Shown here in pieces: positions 10,765 through 21,760 of a stretch of DNA of 64,000 bases. The position numbers and the translations under genes were made by a program. How positions within the stretch are numbered: position 1 is the first letter of the stretch; every line of letters starts with the position of its first letter. Location of the stretch: positions 53,272,093-53,336,092 of the forward strand of contig NC_080426.1 of assembly GCF_029873635.1 (NCBI RefSeq), read 5' to 3'. Under the pieces are notes generated by a model, which made no database searches, was not told the origin of the DNA, and worked only from the letters and a program-made list of their open reading frames with translations. The DNA comes from Malania oleifera (Eukaryota; Streptophyta; Magnoliopsida; Santalales; Ximeniaceae).

Positions 10765-12336
10765 TGTTGTCCCGAATATGGGTCTAGAGGTTGGTGAATA
10801 GACGTCTTTTGTGGATATAGAACTTTCTCTACAATCACAAAGTTTTCTTGGCAAGAGCAAGGGTATTATATCGCAATATATATTTTAAGCAAATAGCAAT
10901 AAGTGAGCAAAACAAAAGAGAAGGGATGAGAGAAACTTAACACAACGATATTAATGTGGTTCGGCACCAAGTCTACGTCCATGCCTTGAGACCAACTCAA
11001 GGATTCCCCAAATCCACTATGTAACACTCCTTCACCGGTGGAGAAGCCTTTACAAACTAGCTACTCCCTAAAAGCTTTAACAATGGTGCTCACCTAGAGT
11101 CACCTTATAATGGCTCACAAAGAACCTTCCAATACAATAAATTTGAAAGCAAGTAGATATAATGTAGAATGCTCCTCTTTGAGCTGAATATACAAATATA
11201 AACCTCACATTGGTAGGTGAACCAATAGTAAAGAGCTAGAGTAAGTGAACAAAGATAAGCCCTAGAATTTGAATGCTCTAATAAATGTACTTAACAACCA
11301 AAGTGCTCAACTTGTCTAGAATGAATGCACAAGAATCATATTTATGAGCAAAGAGCCGAGCAGCTCATTGGATAGTCATTGGGGATTAATGGAGTAAAGA
11401 CAAGTTGAAAAATAGTCATTACTATTTATTTAATGTTGCTTGCAGCCCGACACTCATCAACGAGGTCACGCCTTCGTCGATGGGTCCCATGCTTGGATTC
11501 GTCGATGAGACCCTATGTTCGTCGATGAGCTGGTTGTTTTGAATTTAGGTGGGTCTCGATTTATCTTCATCGACGAGTACCCTATGTACGTCGACGAGAC
11601 TAGCAAATCTATTCTTCAAAAAAACCATGTGTTCGTTGACAAGCCAGCTTCTGAGATTTAAGGTCTTCTCTATATTTTCTCGTTGATGAGTACCCTATGT
11701 ACGTCGATGAGTCCCTCTATGTATCCGTTGATTGGACCTTGTGCTCGTCGACGAGCTACCCTGTTTGTGTGTTTCAAAGGAGACCTTAAATGAGATTCTA
11801 ACGACTCCAAGGGTGATCTTCAATTGAGTTAGGGTTCATACTTGTTCAGAAATAATTTTACCACTTAACAAGATGTCTTATTTTGATAAAATATGTTTTG
11901 AAAACATTTAGCCATCTTGTGTAGTCTAAGGTGACTTGGTGTGCATATGTGATCTCAGTGTCTATGTTCTAGCCTATCATATATAGTTTGCTCATCTCTT
12001 TCTGATTACTTTTGAACACCACCATACATAAAGGAGTTACAATATCAAGCTTTCCTATACACTCACACACAACCCAAAGCTTATGCACACAATGTAGGAA
12101 CCATAAATGCTTTGGTTGAGTAGTTGCATTCTGGACTTGTCATATGTTGAACTTTATTGATGGTCATTTGCTCTTTTCTAGTTTGATGCATGTTTTAACC
12201 CTTATGTCTACTTTGGAAGTTCCCTATGAATCCGAACTAGACTCGAGGAAAGAATGTTAGCATACTTAAGAGCCACTAATGGGTTGTTGTCATCAAAACA
12301 AGCTGAACAGAGAACCCTTGGCCACTAAGGCTAACA
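10765..12336 (-). repeat. SIRE-type 3' LTR
   Basis: It has TGTTG...CTAACA ends on the plus strand and length 1572 bp, in the normal range for SIRE. The part at 11450-11765 is a dense array of TCGTCGATGAG/TCGTCGACGAG motifs. The segment 'gttcggcaccaag' with following 'actcaaggatt' (10960-11010) resembles a block at the same relative position in the solo LTRs elsewhere in the window. Confidence 0.85.
11450..11765. repeat. GTCGAC-type palindrome array in SIRE-type LTR
   Basis: Repeated versions of tcgtcgacgag, alternating with ccctatgt(a/t)cgtcgatgag, occur every 15-50 bases. In the element's own sense this is U3, just upstream of an AT-rich TATA-like stretch near 11412-11430. Confidence 0.7.
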
Positions 12337-12350
12337 TTCTCCCCCTTTTT
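12337..12350 (-). other. SIRE-type polypurine tract
   Basis: The minus strand reads aaaaagggggagaa, directly before the LTR start (TGTTAG). Confidence 0.85.
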
Positions 12351-12980
12351 GATGATGGCAACCCATTGGTGTTTTTTTGAAAATATAATTTCTTAAACCA
12401 AAGTGCTCCCCCTTAAACTGTGCATATATGTTAAAAATTTTAACAATTTATGTGATATAACATATTTAGTTTTGAAAAGGGGACTTAAATGAAATTTTGG
12501 CAGGATGCCGTCTATAACTTAAGCATTTTCCATGTTTTTAATCCTGCATAAATTTAATATTTTACACAAGAAGTTCGGTATTTTCCATTCAACACAAGCA
12601 TCTTAGTATTTTTCATTCAACACAAGCATCCTAATTATAACATGATTCCATTCATGAGTTGAAGATGATTACAATGATAGGGAAAGTAATAAATGGTTAG
12701 CGATTTGCATCAAAACCTCAAAAGTGATGCAAAGTTGTCAATATGTCTAACACAAAAAGGAACCATCACTATATCAGAAAATGTTCAGAAAATGTCAACC
12801 TACATCAACTTACATCAACCTACCATCACTATATCATAAAATGTTTAGGAAATATCTACCTACATCAACTTACATCAACCGACATCATAAATATCATCAT
12901 ACATCATAAATATCATCAAAGCATCATCTCCCCCTTTGCCATAATCAAAAACTAGGGGGTGAAAACCCTAAATTTATTCT
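12351..12980 (-). other. Spacer between env-position ORF and PPT
   Basis: AT-rich, with no coding signal. Positions 12765-12930 hold short imperfect tandem repeats built from tacatcaacctaccatcac and catcataaatatcatca. Confidence 0.5.
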
Positions 12981-14400
12981 AGTGGATGATATAATTTGGC
13001 GAGGAGAGCGGCTAGGGATTTATCAATAGAGTAAAATCTGGAATCGAAGGAGGCAAAATGAGCACTATTTTGAGTTTCTTGGAGTTCCAGGGCTACATCG
13101 ATCGAATCAAAATGGGCACAATTGTGCTAATCAGATTATGCTATGGCAAACTAGAGACCTTCAAGATGCTCGATGATGGGATCAACCTGTGGTGCCTCAG
13201 GTGCCGCAACCTCATCCACAGTGGCTTTGATCTCATCGACTGGTGCCCTCCCTAGTGCTCTAGCTTTTACCCAAGTACTTGTTTCTTCATTTTTTTGAGA
13301 TGCATATGATGGAGAGTGGTCTCAGAGTAGACATCATCCCTAGTGAGGACCACAGAAAGTATGCCAGCGCCATCTAGATTAAAATGCTCAAGAATCCTAA
13401 TCAAAAGTCTACCATAAGGTAAGAATCCTCCTTGCCGTTTGACGCAATCTTCCATATTCTATATAATGATGGACGGCAAGTAGATTCCTCTTCCATTCCA
13501 AAAGCAGAACATAGCAAAAATGTCGCCCATGGTTACCCAATCACGCCCTCCAGTTCTTGGTGAGAGGTTGTAGGTGATCATATGGTGAATTACGCTAAAC
13601 TCGACTATGAGATCCTTGCTTTTGGGTTTGGCCACTTTGAGAATCTAAGGGTTTACCATTACTAGCTTCAAGGCCTTATGGGGATTGAACCAAGCATAAT
13701 GAGTGGGCCATGAGGCCTTGGATGGGATAAAAGTTATATGACAGGATGGTTGAAATTAATTGATCAATCAAACGAATGAGCTTGCCTCTTACAGTGGAGT
13801 ATGTGGCGCAGCCCCGGGTGGATGGGACAAAATTGGTATAGAATTCATGAACTAGGTTGGGATAAATTGGCTCACTCAGGCAAAACAGATCATCCCACCC
13901 AACAACTTTGATTTTTAGTAGCAAGGCTGGGAAGTTTTCTTCAAGAAAATCTAGTGCAACGATCTTACCATGAATGATGGGTTGTTTGGAGATGTCAGTG
14001 TGGTACTGGTAGGAAGCTTCAAGTGATATGAAGCGGCAGTCAACTTCAGCTATGGCCTTTCACGATTGCTCACTGGAAGGGTTGGAGGATCCTTCACCAT
14101 GCTCCAATTGAGAGGAGATAAGAGCTCGCTTCTTTGATTGGGGGTCATTTGCAGGGATGATTTGAAGGGGATAGAGGTGTGTGAAAGGGAGAGAAGGCTA
14201 AGAACGAGACACGACTTTGAAAGGCTGGGCATGAAGGGGAGTGGCTGTAAGTGGAGGAGATAAACCATGAGCGGAGAGAGCGATGGAGAGTTGAGTAGGC
14301 TTAGTGGAAAATGAAAAAATTGAGGAGAAGGGATTCTGGAGGAAAGGAGGAAGGAGAGTGGAGATCAAAGGACGAGAGAGAGACCAACGCCGCGAGAACT
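12981..14400 (-). pseudogene. SIRE-type extra ORF in env position (PF20167-like)
   Basis: Downstream of RNase H, the minus strand carries a decayed second coding region. Recognisable pieces are 'VGWDDLFCLSEPIYPNLVHE', 'FYTNFVPSTRG' with a following 'VRGKLIRLID' (13676-13924), and 'LPYGRLLIRILEHFNLDGAG' (13267-13455). This pattern (GW..L....YP.LV.EFY.N, VRG, LPYGMLLTRIF.HF) is that of the plant domain called 'putative plant transposon protein' (PF20167), which I know from plant retrotransposon extra ORFs. The upstream part (14050-14400) is rich in Ser, Pro and Leu. Stops and frameshifts break it into at least three pieces. No membrane segment or fusion motif can be supported, so 'env' refers only to position. 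Function unknown. Confidence 0.6.
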
Positions 14401-14719
14401 AGGGTTAGGGCTCAAAATATGAACAATATGGAATTTTATTTTTAAACTCCCTTGCTGACACTCATCAATGAGTATCTATTGGATGTCGACGTGTATATGC
14501 TAATGTCGTGTCGACGAGTAGAATTTGGTTATTGACGAGGTACTGCTGACATGTCATCAATGGGAGCTGTTGGCTCATCAATGAGTTTAGATGAAACTGC
14601 AGTTCTTGAGTTTAGGACAACCATGAATTTGAAACAAATGAGGAACGAAAGGGGTTTTTAGGGTACCTTTGCAACTTTTCAATCTAAGGTCATGCCAAAA
14701 GGAATGTTAAGATAGGTCC

Positions 14720-15115
14720 GTTAGAGTGCATATTCCTAATTCATGTCAGATTTTACAGAACCTTTCCTTGTTTAGGGGTTTCGTTAAAATATCGGCCAGT
14801 TGATTTTCTATATTTACGTATACTAATTCAATTTTCCCTTTTTGAACATGATCTCGAATAAAATGATGTCGTATCTCAATGTGTTTGGTCCCAGAGTGTA
14901 GGCACAAGTTTTTCAATATATTGATGGTGCTAGTATTATCACAATGAATTGGAGTACCCTTAATCAAAACTTTAAAATCCTCAAGTTGTTGCTTCATGTA
15001 TAAAGCTTGAGCACAACAACTACCAGCTACAATGTATTCAACCTCGGTGGTTGAAAGAGCAACCGAAGTTTGATTTTTTCAAAACCAAGAGACAAGCGAA
15101 TGCCCTATGAAGTGA
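14720..15115 (-). pseudogene. SIRE-type pol: RNase H C-terminal part
   Basis: The fragment includes 'GTPIHCDNTSTINILKN', 'GTKHIEIRHHFIRDHVQKG' and 'ENQLADILTKPLNKERFCKI', the usual end of copia RNase H. Frameshifts near 15000-15120 separate it from the preceding piece. The A-T-E-A-E region just upstream reads as 'EVEYIVAGSCCAQALYMKQQ' in another frame, so much of the domain is still traceable. Confidence 0.8.
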
Positions 15116-16160
15116 CATGTTCAACTAGTGTTTTTTCTATCGATCTTGCACCCTCCATAGTCAGCATCTAAGTAGCAGATGAAATCAAAGGGAGCATTCT
15201 TAGGGCAAAAGAGTCCTAAGTCATGTGTTCCTACTAGGTATCTAAAAATTCTTTTGACGGCATGAAGATTTGACTCTTTGGGACATGATTGGAATCTAGC
15301 ACATAAACAGACGCTGAACATAATATCAGGTTTTCTGGAAGTGAGATATAGTAGACTACCAATCATCCCTCGGTAAAGCTTTTAGTCAACATTCTTCCCT
15401 TTTTCATCATTGTCAACTTTCATTTATGCTCATAGAGGTTGTTTTAGATTTTCCTATTTCAAAACCAATTTTTTTAAGCATGTCCTGGACGTATTTTGCT
15501 TGATTAATAAAAATTCCATGTTTCATTTGTTTTATCTATAACCTTAGGAAGAAGGTTAATTCACCCATCATACTCATTTCAAATGTTTCCTTCATAGTTT
15601 GGGCAAATATTTTATTCATATTTTCATTTGTAGCGCCAAAGATGATATCATCTACGTAAATTTGTATGACTAGCATATCATTTTCCTTGTGTTTCAATAA
15701 CAAGCTAGTGTCAAATTTTCCTCTTGTGAAACCATTTTCTAAGAGAAATTTGCTTAAACATTCATACCAAGCTCTTGGTGCTTGCTTAAGTCCATATAGG
15801 GCTTTTGAGATTTTGTATACGTATTCAAGATGTGTCTGATTCTCAAATCCTGGAGTTTGCTTGACATAGACTTCTTCATTTATATATCCATTTAGAAAGG
15901 CACTTTTTACATCCATTTTGAAATAGTTTGAAATCTTTGTAGCAAGCAAAGGCTAGTAACATCCTAATGGCTTCTAGTCTAGCTACAGGGGCATAAGTCT
16001 CATCATAGTCAATACCCTCTTGTTGGTTATACCCTTGTGTGACCAATCTAGCTTTGTTTCTTACGATGTTGCCATCTTTATCTTTCATATTCCTAAACAC
16101 CCATTTTGTGCCTATTATTGTAGTGTTTTTGGGTATAGGAACTAAATCTCATACTTTGTT
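15116..16160 (-). pseudogene. SIRE-type pol: reverse transcriptase
   Basis: Order on the minus strand: 'GTKWVFRNMKDKDGNIVRNK', 'ARLVTQGYNQQEGIDYDETY', 'MDVKSAFLNGYINEEVYVKQ', 'ALYGLKQAPRAWYE', the catalytic 'IYVDDIIFGAT', 'EMSMMGELTFFL', and then the connection piece 'MIGSLLYLTSRKPDIMFSVC' with 'DADYGGCKIDRKNTS'. A frameshift near 15880-15950 splits the N-terminal and palm regions, and another near 15370-15535 splits palm from connection. Motifs place it in the SIRE/Maximus lineage. It would have worked as a pol domain in cDNA synthesis. Confidence 0.88.
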
Positions 16161-16904
16161 TCTTTCGAATTGGTCTAGTTCCTCTTGCATGGCATGTATC
16201 TAGTTTTCATCATTTTCTGCCTCCTCAAAGTTCTTAGGCTCTAAATGGGATACCAAATATATATGATTATATCCACTTCTTAAGTGAGATCTAGTTCTAA
16301 CTCCTTTGGATGGATTACCTATGATGAGATCAGTTGGGTGACTCTTAACAAATTTCGAATCTTTAGGGAGTTTGTCATTTTCTTCTTTCGGTTTCCTAGA
16401 CGCTTCTTGAGGTAATAATTTTTTATAATCATTTTTTATGTCTTGAGGACCATTATCTTCTTCATCATTTATCTTAAGTTGTTCAAGTTCCTTTTCAATT
16501 CTAATAGAGGTAGCTTGATCATCTTCTTCTATGTCAACAGTTGCTTTGGGTGAAGATAGGTTAGTTTCATCAAAAACAACGTGTGTAGATTCTTGAACAG
16601 TTTGGGTTCTTTTATTAAATACTCTATAAGCTTCATTGTTCATTCCATACCCTAGAAAGATTCTTTCATCGTATTTTGAATTAAATTTTGCTAGGTAATC
16701 TCTATCATTTAATATGAAACATTTGCATCCAAAGACCTTAAAGTGTGAGATGTTTGGTTTTCTACCCTTCCATATCTCGTATGGGGTTTTGCCTATTTTG
16801 GATCTGATGATGACACGATTACTAAGATAGCAAGTTGTGCTAACGACTTTAGCCCAAAAATATTTTGGAAGATTATGTTTATTAAGCATTGTCCTAGCCA
16901 TTAT
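16161..16904 (-). pseudogene. SIRE-type pol: integrase C-terminal half
   Basis: A 233-residue open stretch begins 'MARTMLNKHNLPKYFWAKVV', the block that follows the catalytic Glu in copia integrase. It continues with 'NRVIIRSKIGKTPYEIWKGR', 'FKVFGCKCFILNDRDYLAKF' and 'ERIFLGYGMNNEAYRVFNKR', then a charged linker rich in Glu/Asp/Lys. The catalytic core itself (two Asp and the Glu) and the zinc finger are absent. At 16905 the sequence changes abruptly to Copia-2 gag. This marks a truncation breakpoint inside integrase. Confidence 0.85.
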
Positions 16905-17575
16905 CCTTTAAAGATCCTTTCCCCTTTCCATGCTTCTTTACTTTCTTTTCAGCTCCTTGATTGTTCACATAATGAATGGAGTGAATTCCTTTATTGATCA
17001 GTCATGTTTCCACTTGAACTAGCATACTGTGCAACTCATGCACATTCCATTTATCTTTCATGGTGTTATAGCTCATTTGAAACAATCCATACTAAGTCGG
17101 TAATGAGTTTAAAATGAACTAAACAAGGAAATTTTCATCCACATCCATTCCCAAAGTCTTAAGTTTTGTTGCAATATTTGTCATTTCAACAACATGCTCA
17201 TGCATAGTACATGAACCATCAAACTTCATGATGGTTAACGTACCCATTAATGTCCCAGCAAGAGACTTATCTACTGTTTGGGAATGCTCCTCCACAAACT
17301 TTAAAAACTCTTTAGAACTTTCAGTTTTGGGAATAGATGTCTTGATGTTATTTGCAACACTCATTCGCATAAGCATCAAACTTAACCTGTTTGATCTTTC
17401 CCAATTATTATAATAGATTATTTCTTCAGAACTGCTAGAATCAGTAATAGCAGCAGACTGATCACTTAAGAGTGCCAAATCAAGATTCAAGACACCGAGG
17501 TGAAATTGAACTTGCTCACTTCAATCAGCAAAATTCAACCCATTAAACATTGGAACAGATGAAGCATGCAATTGT
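16905..17575 (-). pseudogene. Copia-2 gag
   Basis: Copia gag (UBN2/DUF4219-like) is recognised from 'SVPMFNGLNFAD' (around 17540-17560, upstream of any good ATG), 'LGVLNLDLALLSD', 'WERSNRLSLMLMRMSVANNI', 'FLKFVEEHSQTVDKSLAGTL' and 'MGTLTIMKFDGSCTMHEHVV'. A further part at 16905-17118 has 'SYNTMKDKWNVHELHSMLVQ', 'HYVNNQGAEKKVKKHGKGKG'. It should continue into a CCHC zinc knuckle but ends at the SIRE-type block. Gag would have formed the virus-like particle. A stop and in-frame loss of the Trp after 'NF.D' are visible. Confidence 0.8.
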
Positions 17576-18272
17576 AATGATTCAGGCACAAATACTGCAA
17601 GAATAAACCATACTTAATGCTTAGAATAAAACATTTATAAGATCACAAACATAAATATATTAATGTTTTCCTTTTGAAAAAACACTAATGTAAATAGCTT
17701 TAAAATGATGCTAATTAAATTTTAAATTTTAACATTACTATGGTAACATTATATATTCTCATTATAAGTATCTATTATCTTTGGATAAATAGATAAAATA
17801 ATAATACATAATTATATTACCAAAACATTATCCTTATATTATAAGAACAATTAATTGACCTTTGGGTGATTCTTGATGTCTTATGATAATTTTATATCAT
17901 TTTAGCATCAAACATATGAGTACTTTACTTAATGATTTAGTCACCTTGGTGATTAAAATCAAAATACTTTATAACATCACAATGTTAAAATATTGTGAGT
18001 AACATAAGCATGTTGGCAAAATACTCGTCGATTCATATTAGCATACATTAACATTATATATATTTACTATCACATCAGACATTCTGCACCATCATTTTTA
18101 TTACATAGATTTTAAGAAATATCATGGCAAAACAGAATTAACCAAGACGTACCATACTTACACCATTATGCCTTAGAAAAATATAAGGTTACTATGACTT
18201 GATTCATAAACTATAATTTAACGAAACATGAACCTTTAATCATAATTGAAAATCATGAGTTTCTACAACTTA
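17576..18272 (-). other. Copia-2 leader between PBS and gag
   Basis: About 700 bases of AT-rich sequence between the PBS and gag, without a reading frame. It is longer than the leader of Copia-3 (about 200 bases). Confidence 0.55.
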
Positions 18273-18284
18273 GCTCTCATACCA
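18273..18284 (-). other. Copia-2 primer binding site
   Basis: The minus strand reads tggtatgagagc, one change from the iMet consensus tggtatcagagc, and it lies two bases inside the 5' LTR end. Confidence 0.85.
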
Positions 18285-18286
18285 TA

Positions 18287-18744
18287 TGTAAGTTTAAATA
18301 TGATAAACATGATAAACATTATTCATACATCATAATTTTATGACCTTCGAAACTCATAATTTTACAATCATTAACGTTAAAATAAAACATACCTTGATTC
18401 ATAGCCTCCAAATATATATATTTCAAACTGTGTTTCTATCTCACAACCCTTACTTTTCCTTATGTTTCAACTTAATTTGATGGATATATTTAGCATAAGC
18501 AACATAGGTTGAGATAAGACCAACCCCTAGCGTCTCTTTTATAATCACTTCCATCAAGTGATTAATAATATATCATAATTATAGATTTCTCATATTTCGA
18601 GATGTCATTGTAGTTTTACAAAATTCTGAGATCATTAATCAGAAAACATAATTACAATTATGATAACAATATTTTATTTAAAGACATTTCATATTACCTT
18701 AAAAATATGATTATAATTTCATTTGAGGTAATTAATGTCTTATA
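18287..18744 (-). repeat. Copia-2 5' LTR
   Basis: 458 bp, collinear with 7241-7710. It starts tgtaag on the plus strand. The far end reads cttata where the other copy has cttaca. There is a short duplication of gataaacat near 18301-18320. Confidence 0.9.
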
Positions 18745-18749
18745 TAGCT
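18745..18749 (+). other. Target-site duplication of Copia-2, right
   Basis: tagct, identical to 7236-7240. Confidence 0.85.
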
Positions 18750-19006
18750 AGGTTAATCATAGTGTTCTACCACTATTGTCGCTTGTAAAAAAAAAAAAAA
18801 ATAGCATTGACTCTAATAATTATTTTGCTTTTTGGGGATTGGATTGGAGGTTGATATAGTGGTAACTATATTTTCTTTTGTTAAAAGATCTTATGGTTTA
18901 CATGATGTTTGATTCTTTCTTTTTTTTATTAGTTACGGTCTATAGTGCTATTGGAGTATTGCCTTTATTTTTCAAATATAGTTTATGTTATGTTGAGTTT
19001 GTTTAT
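18750..19006 (+). repeat. Tandem-duplicated unit, copy 1, right part
   Basis: This continues the unit interrupted at 7240. It aligns with 19450-19728 (shared 'atattttcttttgttaaa', 'catgatgttt' and 'ttattagtt'). Confidence 0.75.
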
Positions 19007-19728
19007 GAAAAAACTTGGTAGTGCTCAAAGTGGCAAATTAAAATCTCAATTTTTACTCTTCATATTGTATTTATAAAATTTAAAATTTCCAAATGTCTCA
19101 ATAGCCAAAACGCCACCCCTTTCCATTCCCACCCCCGTCCATACGACTTCCTAACTATTCACCTTTACCAGCCCACAAATTAATGATTCATGAAAGACAT
19201 TAAAATCTCGCATCCATATAAAAACCAAAGAATTAAATATCATGCCTTTTATCTTCATTGGTCTTTGTTCAATTCAAATCACAGCCACATAAATTCCACA
19301 ACCAAGAGGATAAAATTGAAAATTTTATTTTCAGTCCTATTGTTAGTACAGAGTATACAGTGTTTGTCGATACCAATCTTTTAGTATTGTCACTTTATTC
19401 ATCTTCTCACTTTCTTTTTCTTGATTTTGAATAAATTAACCTTCTAAAAATTTTAAGTTATTGTTTATAATTAGTTAGGACATTTGTAATCGCTGCCTCT
19501 ATTCTAGCTTATAAAAAAATATATCATTGACTTTAATAATGATTTTTCTTTCTGGGTGTTGATTGAATTTTATAGAGTGACAAGTATATTTTCTTTTGTT
19601 AAAGTATCTTATGATTAGCATGATGTTTAATCCTTTTTTTTATTAGTTGAAATTTTGCAGTGTTGTTGGAGTACTACCTTTATCTCTCCAATATACTTTA
19701 TGTCGTCTTCCGGATATTATTTTGTTTA
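19007..19728 (+). repeat. Tandem-duplicated unit, copy 2
   Basis: An uninterrupted ~722-bp copy of the unit that is split by Copia-2 in copy 1. It follows directly after copy 1. Divergence between copies is visible throughout, so the duplication is not recent. No gene is recognised. Confidence 0.75.
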
Positions 19729-19790
19729 TTAAAAAAATATTATTTTTTTAAACCTCTAACAAATTACAATGGCATGCTCATGTTTCTAGT

Positions 19791-19795
19791 GTTCG
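19791..19795 (+). other. Target-site duplication of Copia-3, left
   Basis: gttcg; the right copy at 47713-47717 reads gtttg, one transition apart. Confidence 0.75.
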
Positions 19796-20360
19796 TGTTG
19801 AATTGTAAAGTCATTTCTAGCATTCAAAGTCCAACATAGGGGTCGTACTATTCATATGGTAGATGGTGGTTGCACTATTCATTTGTTGGTTGCACAAGTC
19901 TACAAAGGTGGCTGCACTATTCATTTGGTGGCTGCACTATTCATATGGTGGTTGTACTATTCATTTGACGGCTTTGAAAAGGAGACTTACAAAACCCCTA
20001 TAAGTAGGGAAGTGGTGGTGAAGGAAGAAATCATCCCAAGCATCTCCAACTCCTCCTTTAGAGAGAGAAATCAAGTACTCTCTTGCAAAGTGTCCATGTT
20101 GTAGCCTGTGTTTTTAGTTTCTCCTAATTTTAGAGAGATTTATATACACCTAATTCAAGAGAGAGGTATCATCGTTCTCCTCTTATAATTAGAGAGAAGT
20201 TGTATCATTATTTTATATAGTGGATTCATTCTACTCTTACCCGTGGTTTTTCCCTCGATTTGTTTGGGGGTTTTCCACGTAAATCTTAGTGTCAATTCTT
20301 ATTTTCTCATTTCTTATTTTAGTTGTACGATACTGTTCCTACCCATTCAATTTGCTAACA
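19796..20360 (+). repeat. Copia-3 5' LTR
   Basis: 565 bp, collinear with 47115-47712. It contains a short repeat rich in ggtggctgcactattcat at 19845-19970, whose copy number differs between the two LTRs, and a TATA-like tataagta at 19999-20006 (tataaata in the 3' LTR). Confidence 0.92.
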
Positions 20361-20361
20361 G

Positions 20362-20374
20362 TGGTATCAGAGCC
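20362..20374 (+). other. Copia-3 primer binding site
   Basis: tggtatcagagcc, an exact plant iMet-tRNA PBS, one base after the LTR end. Confidence 0.95.
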
Positions 20375-20577
20375 TTGGGTTATGTCCTTTGGGTTGGGAT
20401 TACTATTCACGGTTATTATTCACACGTGTCACCAGATAATTTTACAACATTTTGAATGTATACAATATTTATTCAAGTATACAATTCCATTCATTTACGA
20501 TACTGTTCACGTATACGATATTGATCACAGTGAAAGTGGGAGCTAGTTTGGTGGAGGAACAGATCTTATCTACTACA

Positions 20578-21400
20578 ATGGCAGCAAAGTATGAAATTAA
20601 GAAGTTCAATGGGGGTAATTTCTCCTTTTGGAAATTGAAGATGAATGCGGTCCTGAGAAAGGACAATTGCTTAGCGGCAATTGGAGACAAACCAACAAGG
20701 ATAACTAATGAAAAATAGAACGAAATGGATGACAATGTTGTGGCTAATCTTCATCTAGCATTAGCAAATTCGGTCTTATCAAGCATTACGGAGAAGAAGT
20801 CAGCAAAAGAAATTTGGGATGCGTTGACAAAGCTCTATAAGGTAAAGTCACTTCACAATAAGATCTTCTTAAATAGGCAACTCTACACTCTTTGAATGAG
20901 TGAGTCCACATCGGTTACAGACCACATCAACAACATTAATACGTTGTTCTCCCAACTGACAACGTTAGGCCATAAGATTGAGCCAACCCAATGAGCAGAG
21001 CTTCTACTCCAAAGTCTACTAGATTCTTATGATCAACTCATCATCAACATTACAAATAATATTTAGTCAGATAATCTAGTCTTCTATGATGTTGTGGCGG
21101 CTATTCTGGAAGTGGAATCTAGGTGCAAAAACAAGGAAGACAAATCGTCTAGTTCTCAACAGATTGATGCACTACCGATGACGAGAGGAAGATCAACAGA
21201 ACATGGCTCTAGTTGGAGTCACAGTCATGGTAGATCAAAGTCAAGGATTAAGAAGAATTTTAAATGCTACAATTGTGGCAAAAGGGGGCATATCTCAAAG
21301 GATTGTTGGCATAAAAAGAAGAATGCAAGGAAAGCTCCTAAGGAGAACACTTCTCAAGGATGCACTGCGAGTACTTCCAATGATAGCGAAATCCTATAAA
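20578..21400 (+). pseudogene. Copia-3 gag
   Basis: It starts at the ATG of 'MAAKYEIKKFNGGNFSFWKL', the usual Tork gag opening, ~200 bases after the PBS. It continues with 'DALTKLYKVKSLHNKIFLNR', a 'HINNINTLFSQLTTLGHKIE' block and the zinc knuckle 'CYNCGKRGHISKDC' (CX2CX4HX4C, about 21265-21306). Early stops occur after 'RITNEK' (20716-20718), after 'LYTL', after 'IEPTQ' and within 'NNI*SDN'. The zinc knuckle itself is intact. Gag forms the particle and packages element RNA. Here it is non-functional because of the stops. Confidence 0.9.
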
Positions 21401-21760
21401 GCGAAGAGGAAACCATCTCTAAAGGTGGTAAGAAACTTACTGATCTATCATTCATGGATTCTGGAGCAACTTGGCACATGACCTCTCGCTGAGACTAGTT
21501 TCACTCTTATGAACCTGTTTTAGGCAGATTTGTATTCATGGGTAATGATCATGCCATAGAGATCGTTGGTGTTGGTAATATCAAACTGAAGATCTAAGAT
21601 GGTATGATTCGCACTATTCAAGGGGTACGACATGTGAAGGGCTTGAATTAAAATTTACTGCCTCTTGGACAATTAGATGACCTCAGTTGTAAGACCCTTA
21701 TTGAAAATGGGATCTTGAAGGTTGTCGAAGGCGCGGTTGTACTAATGATGGCATAAAAGA
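21401..21760 (+). pseudogene. Copia-3 protease
   Basis: The aspartic protease motif is 'FMDSGATWHMTSR' (about 21450-21490), with DSGA intact. Downstream are 'GRFVFMGNDHAIEIVGVGNI' and 'GVRHVKGLN'. Stops follow TSR and other residues. It would have matured the polyprotein. Confidence 0.85.

Larger units (their letters stand above)
10765..16904 (-). mobile_element. SIRE-type copia element, 5'-truncated, inside Copia-2
   Basis: The element runs on the minus strand. It keeps integrase C-terminus, RT, RNase H, an extra ORF in the env position, PPT and a 1572-bp 3' LTR. Its 5' LTR, gag, protease and integrase N-terminus are missing. RT residues such as 'YGLKQAPRAWYE', 'IYVDDIIFGAT' and 'EMSMMGELTFFL' are typical of the SIRE (Maximus) lineage. 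No TSD can be matched because both its own 5' part and neighbouring Copia-2 sequence are lost. Confidence 0.85.
7241..18744 (-). mobile_element. Copia-2, Ty1/copia LTR retrotransposon
   Basis: A complete-ended copia element lies on the minus strand with both LTRs, PPT, iMet PBS, gag and pol remnants and 5-bp TSDs (TAGCT). Plus-strand order is 3' LTR, PPT, RNase H, RT, integrase, then a ~6.1-kb foreign SIRE-type block (10765-16904), then gag, leader, PBS and 5' LTR. Zinc-knuckle and protease sequence expected between gag and integrase is missing at the foreign block. All coding parts carry stops or frameshifts. Confidence 0.9.

Noticed and set aside
12765-12930. Possible CRISPR-like short repeats
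   Set aside because: Units are imperfect and adjacent without unique spacers, and the context is a plant retrotransposon. Simple tandem repeats.
13058-13255. Plus-strand 65-residue frame
   Set aside because: It is antisense to the SIRE-type extra ORF region, with no recognisable domain.
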